A DNA stretch of 64,000 nucleotides from Syncephalis fuscata (lineage: Eukaryota; Zoopagomycota; Zoopagomycetes; Zoopagales; Piptocephalidaceae): the NCBI GenBank assembly GCA_025786725.1, contig JAHLTZ010000009.1, positions 372,001-436,000 on the forward strand, given 5' to 3'. A program made the position numbers and the translations under genes. Under the pieces are notes generated by a model. The model did no database searches. It was given only the letters and a program-made list of their open reading frames with translations, and was not told where the DNA came from. Positions within the stretch are counted from its first letter, which is position 1, and each line of letters starts with the position of its first letter. This document shows positions 11,842 to 23,799 of this stretch, piece after piece.

Positions 11842-13458
11842 TTAATTAAAATAAATTAATCATTTGACATTATGGTTTGATGGATTTAGTTTAATAGAAA
11901 TTATAGCATAATCTATATATATATAGTCGGTAGTATTTTTATTTATCTATTAACCAATAGTGTTTTTATTGTATTTATTATTGTGTCGTGGTCTATTCAA
12001 TAGTAGTGTATCCATATTTTATAACTATAGTCTTTATCGTAAAAAATAAATAGGCAAAAATGCTCAATGTAACAAAGGTAAAAACAAGAAGAGCCGAGGT
12101 TAAGGTAAACGAGCAAACAAATATTGAAATAAAAATAATAGATACTTGGTTATATTTGTAATCATATGCAATACGTATTAATTCTATTATTCATAACTAT
12201 AATAAATAATAGATTAATTAATTTTAATAATATTATTAATATATAATAGCAACTATAATAATCATTATTAAATACCTACTATTTTATATAACAATAAATA
12301 TTTACTAATAATTCTACTATTGAGTAATATTCATATACAAATACGTCATATGGTTAATTAACCAATTCAGCCTTGCACGTGGTATACATTTGCGCCATAT
12401 CTAAAACTAAGAGGCCATTATCGGTCATGGGATAGTGCCATTTAGATGACCGTCAACCATTCATCACATGACCAGTCTAATCACAGCGAGACACAGTAGA
12501 AATCGGTATCGCCATTGGTGGTGGTTAGGTGTACTTTTGATCCGACGAACCCACAGAATATTTTCACTGCTCGCGACTCTTTCTGCTTCATTGCTGTGCA
12601 CGTGCTTCGTTTCTTTTTCATTGTCGTTTGCGTTTAGTGTGTCTGGCTCTTTGCAGTGCTTACGTCTATCTACTATTGCTTTACTGAAGACACTTTGGCT
12701 CTTGCTCTTGCTCTCTCGCACACACTCACTCACATATCTCTAAGGCTCCTGCTTTGAGTTTGCTCTATTGTTGCTTCATCGCCTTTATACTCCACTTGGC
12801 TAGTCCGCATTTCCGCACTTTTCGCATCTATTCGTTAGGCACTTGGTACGCTTGCGCTTCCATTATCCTGGTAGGTTAACTTGCCGTGTGGGCTGTTGTT
12901 AATTGATTGCTGTAGTGGGGTAATAGTAGCAGCAGTAGTAGTAGTGGTAGTCCACTATTACAATATGTGAGGGGTGTGGTTTAAATGGCTCTAGAACAGT
13001 TGTCCCAGATGAAGTGATTTGACTGATACCAAAAAAGCCCGCTAACCAACCAGCACCAACGAATACGATTCTATTTCTTGGTACTTTCTTTCTTCTTGCA
13101 TAGTCTGTCGGATCCATCTACTTTTTTTACTTTAGTATTCGGCCCACGCACGGCATCTTTGAGAGAAACCGAATAACCACCCAGGCAAACGCTTCTATTG
13201 TACTAATCGGCCTAGCACACGCTACAGGGACGCTCGAGGATTAAGGTAGGCAGGGGCATGCAGATGAATATTACTGTTGTAACTACGACAACGGTGACCA
13301 CTACATATGAACCGTTTACGGCTATTCTTTGAATGTGCCTTCGTTCTACAGAGAAATCATTGCGATCAAACCAGTTTTTTTTCTTTTCCAATTTTATAAA
13401 GTGCATTAGTGGCTTGCCTTATTATTGCCTAATACCGATACCATGGCGATCACTATAC

Positions 13459-13496
<38 letters not shown>

Positions 13497-13999
13497 CTGG
13501 TATTCACTATATCTATATATCTATATACATATACATATACATATACATATATGATTGGTGAAAGCAATAGTGCTGATCATAGATACAATGATAAAAATCG
13601 ATATATATAAATTGAATAATAAATACTAATATAAATATATATGTATTACATTTGTTATTATATAGATTTTACTCCATTCTCGGTTAAAGCGACGATCACT
13701 ACACTTATTACCGCCATAGCAACAATAACAGCGACGACGACGACGACGACGACGATAACCATATACAAACGTGTAAGACTTGGTGAATAACTATTTTGCT
13801 TGGCATTTGGGTAAGTTTGTTGTAGAATTGTTGAAATGTAGTGTATTGATATTAATACGTTATAATGGACCATCTACCTAGTGATTTACTTGGTTACAGT
13901 TCGAGTTACCGATTTAAACATACATTAGTTCAGCCGCGTACTTGTATAGTAACGGCTTTTATCGTAGTATAGTCTAGTTCTTTACACATACATACTATC
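11842..13999. other. Long non-coding or poorly resolved stretch
   Basis: It contains a very AT-rich part (11.9-12.4 kb), then a GC-richer part (12.4-13.4 kb) with open frames on both strands, none convincing. Also present are a GAT/ATG microsatellite (about 13459-13497), TA-rich repeats (13510-13555) and an ACG-type microsatellite (about 13729-13756). A minus frame starting at 13117 (MDPTDYARRKKVPRNRIVFV) is the best small-protein candidate but has no second support. Confidence 0.4.
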
Positions 14000-14584
14000 A
14001 TGTCCACATCTGCTCGTGATATTCCAGTGGCCATCCGCCGTGCTGATCCTGGCGCTCCTTTGCCATCGGACTATAGCACAACACCACACGGTACCATCTT
14101 CTCAACTACACCTGGTGGTAAGTAATAGTGATTGTGATTGTGATAACCATAGGGGCAAAAGTGATAAAATATGATAAAAGCGATAAATAATAGCTACGAT
14201 CGCTTAATGGTGTAACTAAATGGATCAATAATACTAATATAAACGATATTAGGTACACGTATCATCTACGACCGCAGCAAGCTGCTTTCCCTGCGTAACT
14301 CGCCTCTTTCGCGCACACCACCCGCGAATATGGCCAATGTACCCGGCATAACACGTGGCTCTTATTCTGGACCTGGCAGCTCACTTCCCGTTCATCCTAG
14401 TTCATTGTCTCGATCGGTATCGGCATCCGATGTCATTGACTCGGAATTGCCTGGTAATCGGACACAAGCACTTCCTGCTACGCGCGAGGAAGATGATGAT
14501 CTAAATGGACATATCAACAACCTATCGGGCGATGGATCTGCCAAGAACAAGGGCGATGATCTGTTTGATATGGAAATGGAATAG
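14000..14584 (+). CDS. eIF4E-binding protein (4E-BP), translation repressor
   Basis: Two exons, 14000-14117 and 14253-14584, encode 149 residues. 4E-BPs block cap-dependent translation by occupying the eIF4G site on eIF4E, and TORC1 phosphorylation releases them. Every signature is visible: STTPHGT and STTPGGT around residues 26-41 (positions of the TOR priming Thr-Pro sites); [16 protein letters not shown], with the eIF4E-binding YxxxxL-phi at Tyr45-Leu51; Ser-Pro at 56-57 and Thr-Pro at 61-62; and a C-terminal FDMEME that resembles the TOS motif FEMDI recognised by Raptor. The central region is Ser/Pro-rich and disordered. Yeasts use the unrelated Caf20/Eap1, so this animal-type 4E-BP is notable in a fungus. 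Confidence 0.95.
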
Positions 14585-15730
14585 TTTTGACGTTTATTTG
14601 AATGCACACACACACACACACATACACACGTACACAGGCACGCATACACTACTACACACACGTTACTACAGAATGATACCCTTTGCTATAACATCTTGAT
14701 AGTGTTGTAGTTGATAATCTTTTAAATAATGTGATGGATAAATTGATATATGTGTGAATGTGTTTAAATGTATACGATAATTAATAGTTGATTTAATGTC
14801 ATGTTTTGCCTTTTACCATGTAAATAAGACCATCTAGTTGACTAGTCATTAACAGTTAATAGCAACTATTAAGAAATGTAAATAATACAAAAAATACTAA
14901 TAATAGACCGATAAGCTAATAAGTAGTTAAATAATGATAATAGGTAAATAAATACTAATAGACTATTAGTTAAAACCATCCATTAAGAGTGGTCTAATAA
15001 TTACTAATGGGTGTTTATAAATAAATGTAAGAAATGAAATGTTTATGGGTGGGACAAAGGTGAGATGATTGAAATGTTCATTTTGTTCACCTAGTGTTTT
15101 TGGAATATTAAAGAACGTTAATCATGTCCCACTTGTCCCCTCTCCTCCGACACTTCATTTCTTTCCTTTTCTCACTCTGCTTTTTACTTAACTCTTTACT
15201 TACCTTTCTTACTGTTGTTGTTAACACACACCACCCAGGTACACAACACATACACACTTACCGCCCTTTGTTATATTCAACACGGGTAAGCAAGATTGAA
15301 CCACCCTGTCCACTGTCCATAGCACCATCTTATACACTACACGTACACATATACTTTCAGATCGTGCTATTCCAATACTCTTTTATCCGTTTGTTTTCAT
15401 TTACTTTTTCGTCAAGTGGCAAGCTTGCTTTTACTCTCTGTGTGTGTGGTAAACCTATACACGCGTTTATTACGTTTTCTCTTTAACTTGTTATTGTTTT
15501 TGTTATTATCCACACACACACACTTTCTCTATTTCTATCTCTATATCGTTCGCTCACTTTATTATGGTCTAACCAACCAAACAAAGATGGAGAAAAGACG
15601 ATATGATACAATATATATATTTATAGATTTATTTGTTTATTTATTTACATATTGATTTTAATTGGTAAACACCTCTTATTTGTTATTAATTTTGACCTTT
15701 TTTACAGATATATATATTTGATTTCCAATC
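14585..15730. other. Intergenic: 3' flank of 4E-BP, pyrimidine-rich leader of HMG gene
   Basis: A CA microsatellite lies at about 14602-14630. From 15124 to 15560 the plus strand is strongly pyrimidine-rich, as in promoters or leaders of highly expressed fungal genes. The open frame there is low-complexity and not credible as protein. Confidence 0.45.
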
Positions 15731-16788
15731 ATGTCTCCCAAGAAGATTGAACTGCCCGCTGAAATTTCGGCTGATACTCCAGTTACATTTACGGCCCAGC
15801 AAGTACTTGAGGTAGTTAATTAGACATATATTACATATATATATATTCATTAACATGTTTTAATTGTAATTTGTTTACTATTGATGACTATCCATTATAT
15901 TTAGCTTACTCAAAGCTATGTTTCCATTGCCGAGAATTCGACACGAATTGCCAACATCCTAAGCCAAACAGCTGGTATTCCTGAAAAGCTGATCAGTGCA
16001 GCTATTGCTGGAAGTGAGGCTGCCGCTAGCGGTGAAACCGATGCCAAGAAGCGTAAGCGTGAACGTGACCCAGATGCTCCTAAGCGCCCACCAAGCTCTT
16101 TCTTGCTCTTTATGGCCGACCGTCGACCATTGATCAAGCAGGAGAATCCAGATATGACCTATACCGACTTGATGAAGGAAATCGGTACTTTGTGGAAGGC
16201 TTTGCCATCGGCTCAGCGTGAGGTAAATAAAATTGACCTAATTAACAATGATTATTACTAACAATGATTTAGGCTTACGAGACTCAATACAACAGCAGCA
16301 AAGAGGCTTTCATGAAGCTGCAAGAGGATTACTTGGCCAAGAAGGGTATTAGCCCCATGGATATCACAGTAGCAACACCCGCTGCCACGGGTAAAAAAGC
16401 AAAAGCCGATAGCAAGTCTGCTGCTTCAGGTGAAGGTGCACAGAAGGCTGAAGTAGCGGCCAGCAAGGCAAAGGCATCAAAGCAAAAGGCTGCACCAGCA
16501 CCAGCACCTGTGGCATCCGATAGCGACGATGCGTCTGAAAGCGATACCAACAACACCCCAGACAGTGCCAGCGGCTCAGACTCGTCCGAGACGGAAACAG
16601 AGGTCAGCAAGTCAAAGAAGGCAGCACTTTTCACTCCTCCACCAGTAGCCGCGAAGAAAGCCAAAAAGCCAGCGAAGCCATCGGGCGAGAAGAAAGAAGG
16701 AAAAGAAAGCAAGAAGGCCTCCAAACCTAGCGGTGATGCAGCTGCCGTAAAGAAGCCGAAAAAGCAAAAGAAAGTAGTTAAGGCTTAA
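15731..16788 (+). CDS. HMG-box chromatin protein
   Basis: Three exons (15731-15811, 15905-16222, 16273-16788) give 304 residues. A helical N-terminal region is followed by a basic patch (AKKRKRERDPDAPKRP) and a single HMG box at about residues 82-155 (PPSSFLLFMADRRPLIK, MTYTDLMKEIGTLWKALP, EAYETQYNSSKEAFMKLQ). The box bends DNA through the minor groove. The last 140 residues alternate Lys/Ala/Pro-rich with Ser/Asp/Glu-rich blocks, as in abundant nuclear HMG proteins, and end in KKPKKQKKVVKA. Start ATG sits just after a pyrimidine-rich leader. The protein resembles fungal HMGB-type proteins rather than sequence-specific SOX/MATA factors, because the box begins DPDAPKRPPSSF. Confidence 0.9.
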
Positions 16789-17467
16789 TTATTGCGCTTT
16801 GGCTGCCATCTTGCTTTATAGTATCATTACCTTTATTGCTCACTCACACTTTGTGTCGTTCAATCTACTTTTCGCCGTTTCTCGTGCAATCGTTTCTTCA
16901 CTTGTGGATATTCTCTTGTTAGCGGTTGTTGATTTTTTAACGTCATGCTTTGTGTGCAACTTTGACGGCAACATGGATGCCAGTCTATTTTTACAGAAAA
17001 CATGCTTATGAAACCATCCATTTCTTTGAATTAAACAATTTGTGTTTTAGATTTGGCCAACATTATTACATGCAACAGTGTCGTTTTTATTAATTTAAAA
17101 ATATTTAATAAATCATTTTTGATCATCGTATTGTTATTACTAAGTAATGGCAATAATAGCAATGATAATAATAAAAGTTTACAAACTGTCAAATAAACAA
17201 ATTTATAACAAGTTCAAAATAAATACAAAATAATATTTTTATATAAACATTTGTGATCTAATAATTACATCTAGGTGTTTTTAATATAATTTTAATTATT
17301 CTTTGCTTTCATTAGCGAGTAATACGTTAAATAAAGGACATATATATATTTATAATAAACCAAGTTTATAAACAAAACTATTTGAATTTAAAATTTTGAA
17401 ATAAATACAATTATCTAAAAAAATTGCCAATAAGTTGTTGAAGTCATGCTAATTCTATAATTAGCTA
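16789..17467. other. Intergenic between convergent genes
   Basis: 3' flanks of the HMG gene and of the first 7TM gene. The open frame at 16799-17011 is 3' flank without protein character. Very AT-rich from 17.1 kb. Confidence 0.5.
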
Positions 17468-18507
17468 CTAATGCGTTAATGTGTAGCTGTTTCTGCATGC
17501 AAATGAGATATGTCGCGTAGTCATGCTTTCTTTGAAATCAAATTGAGTAATTTGGAACTTGGTAGGCCTAGGCTTTGATTCAGTTATTGAGTTGGATCTT
17601 TTACAGGCACGGGCACATTGATTGCTCAAAACAATTGAAGTCATTAGCCTAATAATAACAATTAGTAAAAGTAGTAAAAACAAAACGATTGCACCTACCA
17701 ATCAGCGAGGAAAAACAGTATAGATGAATCGCCGCCGACTTTTAAAAGAATGCATGTGCCACAAATGATATTGCACAAGACCACAAGGCACATCACTTGT
17801 ATTCCTTCACGCGCCAATCGCCGCCACGCATCAGAGCCATATATTTTATATTGTTTATAGGTGACGTAGCTAAAGATGCCAGAAAAGAACGAGTTGATAG
17901 GAACAGTTAAACTGAACCAATACCATGGTATATAGGCAGGATAAGTAATAACACAGCCACTGTAAGCTTCTAGTGTGATTTGCGAGTGTTGAATTGCGAG
18001 GATTATAAAGCCAAATTGCGGCAAAATTAAACTGATTCCAATGACTGGTACCCAGTACTGGCGTCGCAGTGCTAGATATGCTTTTTGAAGAACAATTGCA
18101 CTATTGAATATCGTTGCAATAGTGAGGGCACAAATGACAAACCATAACATTTTTCGGCAACTAACATAGCCAACCGCAAAGCTGAAGCTAGACACCATGC
18201 CATGCGCCATTCCCAGTGCGGCAGGTACCAGGCAGCACCAGTTCTGAAAGCTATTGGGTCGGGCATAGAGTAGTTTGATAACAAGAAATACGTTGCTTGC
18301 AAAGATAAGTGAAGCCATAAAGTTGGCGGCAAGTTGGTATTGAATACCCGTAAGACGAGCCTGTAAAAGCTCTCTGTTGTTGCTTGGTGTGTTAATTACA
18401 AAGTCAATGATATTTATTTCACCAGACGGATCTAATTGCACGCCTAGAGACTGGATAGTCGATTCTATCCAGTCTGTAGCTAATGCACCAGTTTGTTCTT
18501 GAGCCAT
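17468..18507 (-). CDS. 7TM family protein, copy A
   Basis: Exons 18507-17699 and 17648-17468, 329 residues. It is the only array member on the minus strand. It shares the family plan described for copy B: LDPSGEINIIDF, NWCCL, SCRKMLWF, LQKAYLALRRQYW, SGCVITYP, SYVTYKQYKIYGSDAWRRLA, REGIQVMCLVVLCNIICG, and the W codon split TG|G by the intron. The tail is the most divergent, with only FDFKESMTT recalling the usual DIKETITTY, and no TYHGR. There is no NxT sequon in the N-terminus. I chose the ATG at 18507 over an upstream one at 18558 so that the N-terminus matches sibling lengths. AACAGGTT lies about 115 nt upstream. Confidence 0.85.
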
Positions 18508-18620
18508 ATATGGTGAATATCGAGTAAAAAAATACAGTGGTGATTGATAGAAATGCAAGAAAATCTGACAGCACCTTGATGTCTGTACAAAAATGATTAT
18601 TTGGAAAGTCGTCGATAGGA

Positions 18621-18628
18621 AACCTGTT
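18621..18628 (-). promoter_or_regulatory. AACAGGTT element of 7TM copy A
   Basis: One-base variant of the AACCGGTT palindrome, 114 nt upstream of the copy A start on its own strand. Identical variant to that of copy C. Confidence 0.35.
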
Positions 18629-19368
18629 AGTATATCACATGGACGTATAGTGATAGCGCGCCAATATGCATATTGGAAAATGGTTGATCATTGGCGACAC
18701 AAGGCGAAATTTTGGACTGAAATAGTTGTATACGTGTACAAGCCTTCGCTGTTTTATTTAGCAGTTTAAGTGCTGTGAATAAAATATGCATACTCAGCAG
18801 TATGTGTCTGCATAGCAGATTTAATGGTTTATTTCAAATGAAAAATGAAAGCACGCTGAACTGCCAAGTCTTTAGTAATGTTGGCCATATTAGCCATGCT
18901 GTTTAGTATTTGAACAATATGCTAGTGCTACACGTGTCAATAAAACGTCACACGAAATCATCATGCTAGATGTATGATCGGTCAAGGAATAAACAAGAAT
19001 TTTGGAGAGCACAATTGGTCATAAAAAGCGTACAGAAATACCATTAAAGCACTAGTTTTTTTCCATCTTCCAAAATGGCATTTCTAACCAAAAGTATCAG
19101 TACTATATTAGATTGAAATACCGTAATGATATAATGAGATGGTTGATTAACAGTAATTCATCACTTATTACAGCCGTTACTTTACAGCGTTATTAATTTA
19201 TACAGCTAATATTTTTTAAGTTTGTGTATATTAAAACATTCAGTTAATAATAAAGACAGCTTTTAATATTTACATGCTATTCAGTTAAATACGCGATAGT
19301 TTATAACAGAGAAAGTGACACTGACTCAATGTTTTGCTAATATGTGAGGCTGACACCGTTCCGCAAAT

Positions 19369-19376
19369 AACCGGTT
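19369..19376. promoter_or_regulatory. AACCGGTT element of 7TM copy B
   Basis: Perfect palindrome about 145 nt upstream of the start codon. The same 8-mer recurs at a similar distance before copies D, I, K, L, M and N. Confidence 0.5.
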
Positions 19377-19520
19377 ATTGCATGCAACTCCATGCTGTTC
19401 ACCTTTGGTCTTGCGTTGATGCTCACACATCATTCTAACCTGCCTATTTTGACCAGCCTCTTTATTATATATATATAAACTCTATAATCTTTGTATAGTC
19501 ATACCACCTAATACCATAGT

Positions 19521-20546
19521 ATGCCGCTGAAAGATAATTTGCAAGACAATGCCACAACTTGGTTCGGTATTCCATTAAATCCACTTGGCGGGATACCTGT
19601 ATATGATTTTGTCGCTGGGAAAGACGAAGACTACGAGCTGCCTAGATCAATGGTCCAGGCCCGACTAACAGGGCTTCAGCGTCAAATTGCCTGTTACATG
19701 ATTATGTCACTTATCTTTGTGCGTAATACGGTTGTAGCCATTAATGTACTTAAATGTCAGCCCAAAAGCTTTTCGGGATGGTGCTGCCTTATGGCGTCAT
19801 TATTTGGCATTTGTATGGGCATGATGGATTTAGTGGCTGTAATAATGACCAGCTTAAATTGCAGACAAATAGTTTGGTTTATTATTTTAGTTTATAATTG
19901 CTCGATTATGTTCAACACTATTATTTTGTTGCACAAAGCTTATCTGGCGCTACTCCGCCGCCGTTGGGTACTGTTTGTTGGCGCATTCTTCATAATATTA
20001 CAACTTTTATTCGCTTTTATTTCAGTGCAAAAGTCTCCGATAACTATAGAGGCATATAACGGCTGTGTAATAAACTACACAGTGCCTACGATAACCACAT
20101 GGATTGTTTCAGTATTGCCTGTTAATATGCTTTTATCAGGAATATTCAGTTACATTGCTTATAGGCAATACAGGCTATTTGGCTCAACAGCATGGAAGAA
20201 GCTAGCTGAGGATGGCATTCAAACCATGTGCGTAGTGATACTCTGTAACATACTATGTGGCATTGTCATTGTGTTTAAGCTATTTGGCAACTTTTCAGAG
20301 CTTTTCTTCATGATTGACTGGTAAGATAACTACATGTTGCAAAATCGTAACTAATCTGTTTTCAGGGTGGTCACATCAACAATATTGGCCAATCACTGCG
20401 ATTTTGTATGTAGAACAGTAAAGTCGCTTTCTACGGCATCTGGCGAATCTAAAAGCGTTGCTACTACGAATATGGATATAAAAGAGAACACGACAATATA
20501 TCCTAGTCATGCTTTTGACACTACCAACTACACATTGTCTTATTAG
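19521..20546 (+). CDS. 7TM family protein, copy B
   Basis: Exons 19521-20320 and 20366-20546, 326 residues. The N-terminus has an N-glycosylation sequon (Asn10 in NATTW) and GIPLNPLGGIPVYDF. Hydrophobic segments lie at about 56-77, 84-109, 116-137, 149-169, 191-213, 233-253 and 259-275; the last crosses the exon junction (FFMIDW|VVTSTILANH). Family motifs: SGWCCL after segment 1, NCRQ before segment 3, LLHKAYLALL after it, a GCVINY loop with a conserved Cys, and YRQY(x)3GS(x)AWKKLAEDGIQ between segments 5 and 6. With N-out and seven spans, the 60-residue tail (MDIKENTTIY) is cytosolic. It resembles a GPCR-like receptor in architecture, but matches no receptor class I know. Function unknown. 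Confidence 0.85.
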
Positions 20547-20858
20547 CAACAGCTTTTGTTTAATAAAGGCCTGAATGTTTGTGTGCACGGTTGTCACAGC
20601 CAATCAATTGAGTTGAGCTGCAATGTTCAACGCTTTGCTATCCGTGCCTCCTACTCTGCTTTTGCAAAGAATTAAATAGCGGTTTATAGCAACATGCATG
20701 CAACAGGTTTTTCCTGCATGTTTTTTGCCTTGTAAGGACTAGAAGGGTTGTTAAACCATATTGCTGTTTCATTTCGCTTACCACACTTGTTGCCACATAT
20801 ATACATACACAAATATATGTTTTATAACATTTAATCTAGTACTTTCTAACACGTCAAT
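20547..20858. other. Intergenic between 7TM copies B and C
   Basis: Holds the copy B 3' flank and copy C upstream region with AACAGGTT (20702-20709). A TATA-like run lies at about 20798-20820. Confidence 0.45.
20702..20709 (+). promoter_or_regulatory. AACAGGTT element of 7TM copy C
   Basis: One-base variant of AACCGGTT, 150 nt upstream of the copy C start. The same variant precedes copy A. Confidence 0.35.
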
Positions 20859-21884
20859 ATGCTAGCCGATAAAACTTGGATGGAAAATACTACTAGTTTG
20901 TTGGGTATTCCATTGCATCCACTTGGTGAAATTTGTATATACGACTTTGCCAGTGGACAACAAGAGAACTACGAGCTATCCAGAGCAGAGGTCCAAGCTC
21001 GAGTAACAGGTCTTCATCGCCAAATTGTATCCTACTTGATTGTGTCGTTTATGTTTGTACCCAATATAACGAAAGCTATCAAAGTGCTCATGTGCCAACC
21101 GAAAAACCTTTCAGGATGGTGCTGTTTTATAACATCATTAATGGGTGCCAGTATTGGTGTAGTAACTGCATTAACTATGCTATTAAATCACATAAACTGC
21201 AGACATGCATGCTGGTGTCTTATCTTGTCTATTTGCATAGCTATGATGTTCAATAGTATTATTCTATTGCATAAGGCATATTTAGCATTGCTCCAACAGT
21301 ACTGGGTGCTGTTTATTGGTTCATTTTGCACGCTCTTGCAACTGTTGTTTATGCTTGCCGCTTTAAGGTTTATCCCAATTACAATAGAAGCGTATGGTGG
21401 TTGTATTGCCAACTATAGTCCAATTCTTGTATACACTTGGATTGCCGCTGCACTTCCTGTTAACGCATTTTTTTCATTTATATTCTGCTACGTGGCTTAC
21501 AATCAGTACAAGTCTTACGGCTCTAGTTCGTGGAAAAAGTTAACAGAAGAAGGAATTCAAGCCATTTGCTTGGTGACGCTATGCAATATAGTTTGTGGCA
21601 TTTTTATTGCATTTGAACTATTTGGAAAATTTTCAGAAATGTTTTTTGTTATTGACTGGTAAGTCAGTGGATATTGCTAAATTACAAGCTAACTATTAGC
21701 CAGGCTATTTACATCAACAGTGCTAGCCAACGACTGCGAAAGTAGATACAAAACAGCAAAAAAGCTTAAAGAAGCAAGTGATCGGTGTAAGGAGTGCAAT
21801 AATACGCAGATGGATATCAAAGAAACCATAACAACTTACCATGACCGTTTCCGTGGCACTACCAATTTTACATCATTTTATTAA
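20859..21884 (+). CDS. 7TM family protein, copy C
   Basis: Exons 20859-21658 and 21704-21884, 326 residues. Same plan as copy B, its closest intact relative: sequon ENTTS at Asn10, GIPLHPLGEICIYDF, SGWCCF, NCRHACW, LLHKAYLALLQQYW, GGCIANY, YNQYKSYGSSSWKKL, EEGIQAICLVTLCNIVCG and FFVIDW before the split Trp codon. Unlike B, the tail has the full consensus MDIKETITTYHDRFRGTT ending NFTSFY, and it is rich in Lys and Cys just after the last membrane segment. The intron is 45 nt. The downstream AATAAACCATTTGAATT block (from about 21935) is shared with other copies and includes the poly(A) signal. Confidence 0.85.
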
Positions 21885-22208
21885 TACTAAACATTCTTTA
21901 AACCAATTTAAATGCTAATCAACTTCAATAATCATAATAAACCATTTGAATTATTATGCAGTAATACCACAATTATAATGTCTGCATCAATAGCGTGTAT
22001 AGTACCACAAAATGATTGTAAACACTATCATGCGACAATACCAATAACCGGTTATAGCGTAAACCAAGATTTCGGCTTGTTTTGTCTTTGAGAATGTTAG
22101 TTGACCGGTTGGCCTCTAACATGTGTTTTCGCTATTTCTACTACTTGCTTTGTTGCGCTATAGACGATATTTCTATTAGTTATTTGCTTGTATTAGTACA
22201 ATAGCCAA
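21885..22208. other. Intergenic between 7TM copies C and D
   Basis: Copy C 3' end element (AATAAACCATTTGAATT) near 21935-21951, and the AACCGGTT element of copy D at 22046-22053. Confidence 0.45.
22046..22053. promoter_or_regulatory. AACCGGTT element of 7TM copy D
   Basis: Perfect palindrome about 156 nt upstream of the start codon. Confidence 0.5.
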
Positions 22209-23228
22209 ATGAATGAGCTGTCGAATGAGAATGTAACCAATTGGCTTGGTACTACGCGCGTTCCACTTGGTGAGATATCTATCTATGACTTTGTCAGTGG
22301 AAAGTATGAAGAACATGAGCTATCCAGGGCAGAGGTTCAAATTCGATTTACGGCTATACAGCGCCAAATTGCAGTGTACATAAGTTTATCAGCTATATTT
22401 ATGCACAATTTTTATGTAATAGTTAACATATTGCGATCCCAGCCTAAAAACATATCGGTATGGTGCTGTCTTTTTGTTGCTTTACTAGGCTCCGGTTATG
22501 TTATACCAATCTCGATGCTCGCGCTAGTAAATAGCATGAGCTGTCGACAAATATGCTGGTATGGCATAATAACTGTTTGCTTGTCCGCAATTTTCAATGG
22601 CATTATTTTACTACACAAGGCATATCTGGCGTCACTCCGACGACTTTGGGTGGCAGTTATTGGCATGATATTTGTGCTGTTGCAAGTAGGATTTATGGTT
22701 GTTGCGATTGTAATCACACCGGTTACTATAGATCCGCAGTATGCTTGCGCTGTCGAGTATAGCTCACTGATGATGTACGCCTGGATTGGAACAGTGCTAC
22801 CTGTTAATGTATTTTTTTCGGCCATTTTCAGCTACGTTACCTATACTCAATACAAAACGTTTGGTTCGGATGCATGGAGACGATTAGCCGAAGATGGCAT
22901 TCAAACCATGTGTTTGGTGCTGCTATGCAATGTCATATGCGGATGTTTTATTGCTTTCAGAGCCTTTGGAAGTGGCTCAGATATATTTTTTATTATCGAC
23001 TGGTAAGTCAGTAGTCATTGTTAAGCTGCAAACTAACTATTAAACAGGGTATTTACATCGACCATCTTGGTCAACCATTGCTCTAGCATATCTAAAGCAG
23101 TAAAGGCGTTTACTGAAGCAAGGAGCCGATCTAGAGAATACAGTAGTACGCAGCGCGATATAAATGAAACCATAACAACCTATCACGGTCACATTCCAGG
23201 TGTTACCAACTTTACATCATTTTACTAA
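22209..23228 (+). CDS. 7TM family protein, copy D
   Basis: Exons 22209-23002 and 23048-23228, 324 residues. N-terminus MNELSNENVTNWLGTTRVPL has an NVT sequon. Family motifs VWCCLF, SCRQICW, LLHKAYLASLRRLW, LPVNVFFSAIFSYV, FGSDAWRRLAEDGIQTMCLV and FFIIDW are intact. The conserved loop Cys is present but the local context (YACAVEY) lacks the usual Gly. The tail carries RDINETITTYHGHIPG and ends NFTSFY. The third quarter of the first exon is nearly the sequence found in copy F, pointing to sequence exchange or recent duplication among D, F and G. Confidence 0.85.
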
Positions 23229-23799
23229 TTATTGATCAATACAAAATAGCATAAGCAAGGATGTTTTTATAAACTAATAAAATGTTTAAATTACATTGCA
23301 CTTTATGACATACTATTGTAAACACGTGGTTTATCGTCATTATAAGTATGGATGTGCATGTAGTGTTTATTTAATGGGTCCTTCGCCTTTACTCGTCACG
23401 AGAAAACAACATCGTTTATTCAATATGGCTGTGTGTGTGGTACATGTGTGTATCCGATGCATTATACTATCGTCACAAACTGCTAACAAGTCAGCAGAAT
23501 ATTATAGCTAATTACCATCTATAGCTAAGCTTGCTCACTTGCCAGCAATTCCCTGTTTGTTCTGCGGCAGAAACGTAATACGCTTTAGTGTTGCCAGTAT
23601 GGCCGTTATCTAAAATTTCGTGCATCCTGAAATACCAGTATGGAATCACGCGACTAACCAGCCATGCAGCATCCACCTTTCTACCTTTTTGGCAACCTTG
23701 AACTTTTAGCTCATAATTTTACTTTGATATTTGTGTTTAATTGCTTATTGATTGTTTATTATATGGATATATCCACCAGCCACCTTATTAATATAACAA
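23229..23799. other. Intergenic between 7TM copies D and E
   Basis: No gene seen; the plus open frame at 23296-23511 has no family features. Only a degenerate AACCAGCC occurs at the position of the AACCGGTT element (about 23657). Confidence 0.4.

Larger units (their letters stand above)
18508..19520. other. Shared upstream region of divergent 7TM copies A and B
   Basis: No coding signal. Contains the AACCTGTT element (18621-18628, AACAGGTT on the minus strand) for copy A and AACCGGTT (19369-19376) for copy B, plus a TATA-like run at about 19466-19480. Confidence 0.5.

Noticed and set aside
12464-12743. Overlapping open frames on both strands
   Set aside because: Neither has a start context, splice partner or recognisable composition; one is a Ser/Leu-rich artefact of CT-rich DNA.
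13425-13610. Open frame with a run of twelve Asp
   Set aside because: Product of a GAT microsatellite followed by a TA-rich repeat; no independent coding signal.
13658-13873. Minus-strand frame with a Val run resembling a membrane segment
   Set aside because: The Val run is the translated ACG microsatellite; the opposite strand looks no better.
15124-15486. Plus-strand frame rich in Ser, Phe and Leu before the HMG gene
   Set aside because: Explained by a pyrimidine-rich leader; low complexity and no family features.
16329-16724. 131-codon minus frame opposite the HMG gene
   Set aside because: Antisense shadow of Ala/Lys/Ser-rich codons in the sense gene.
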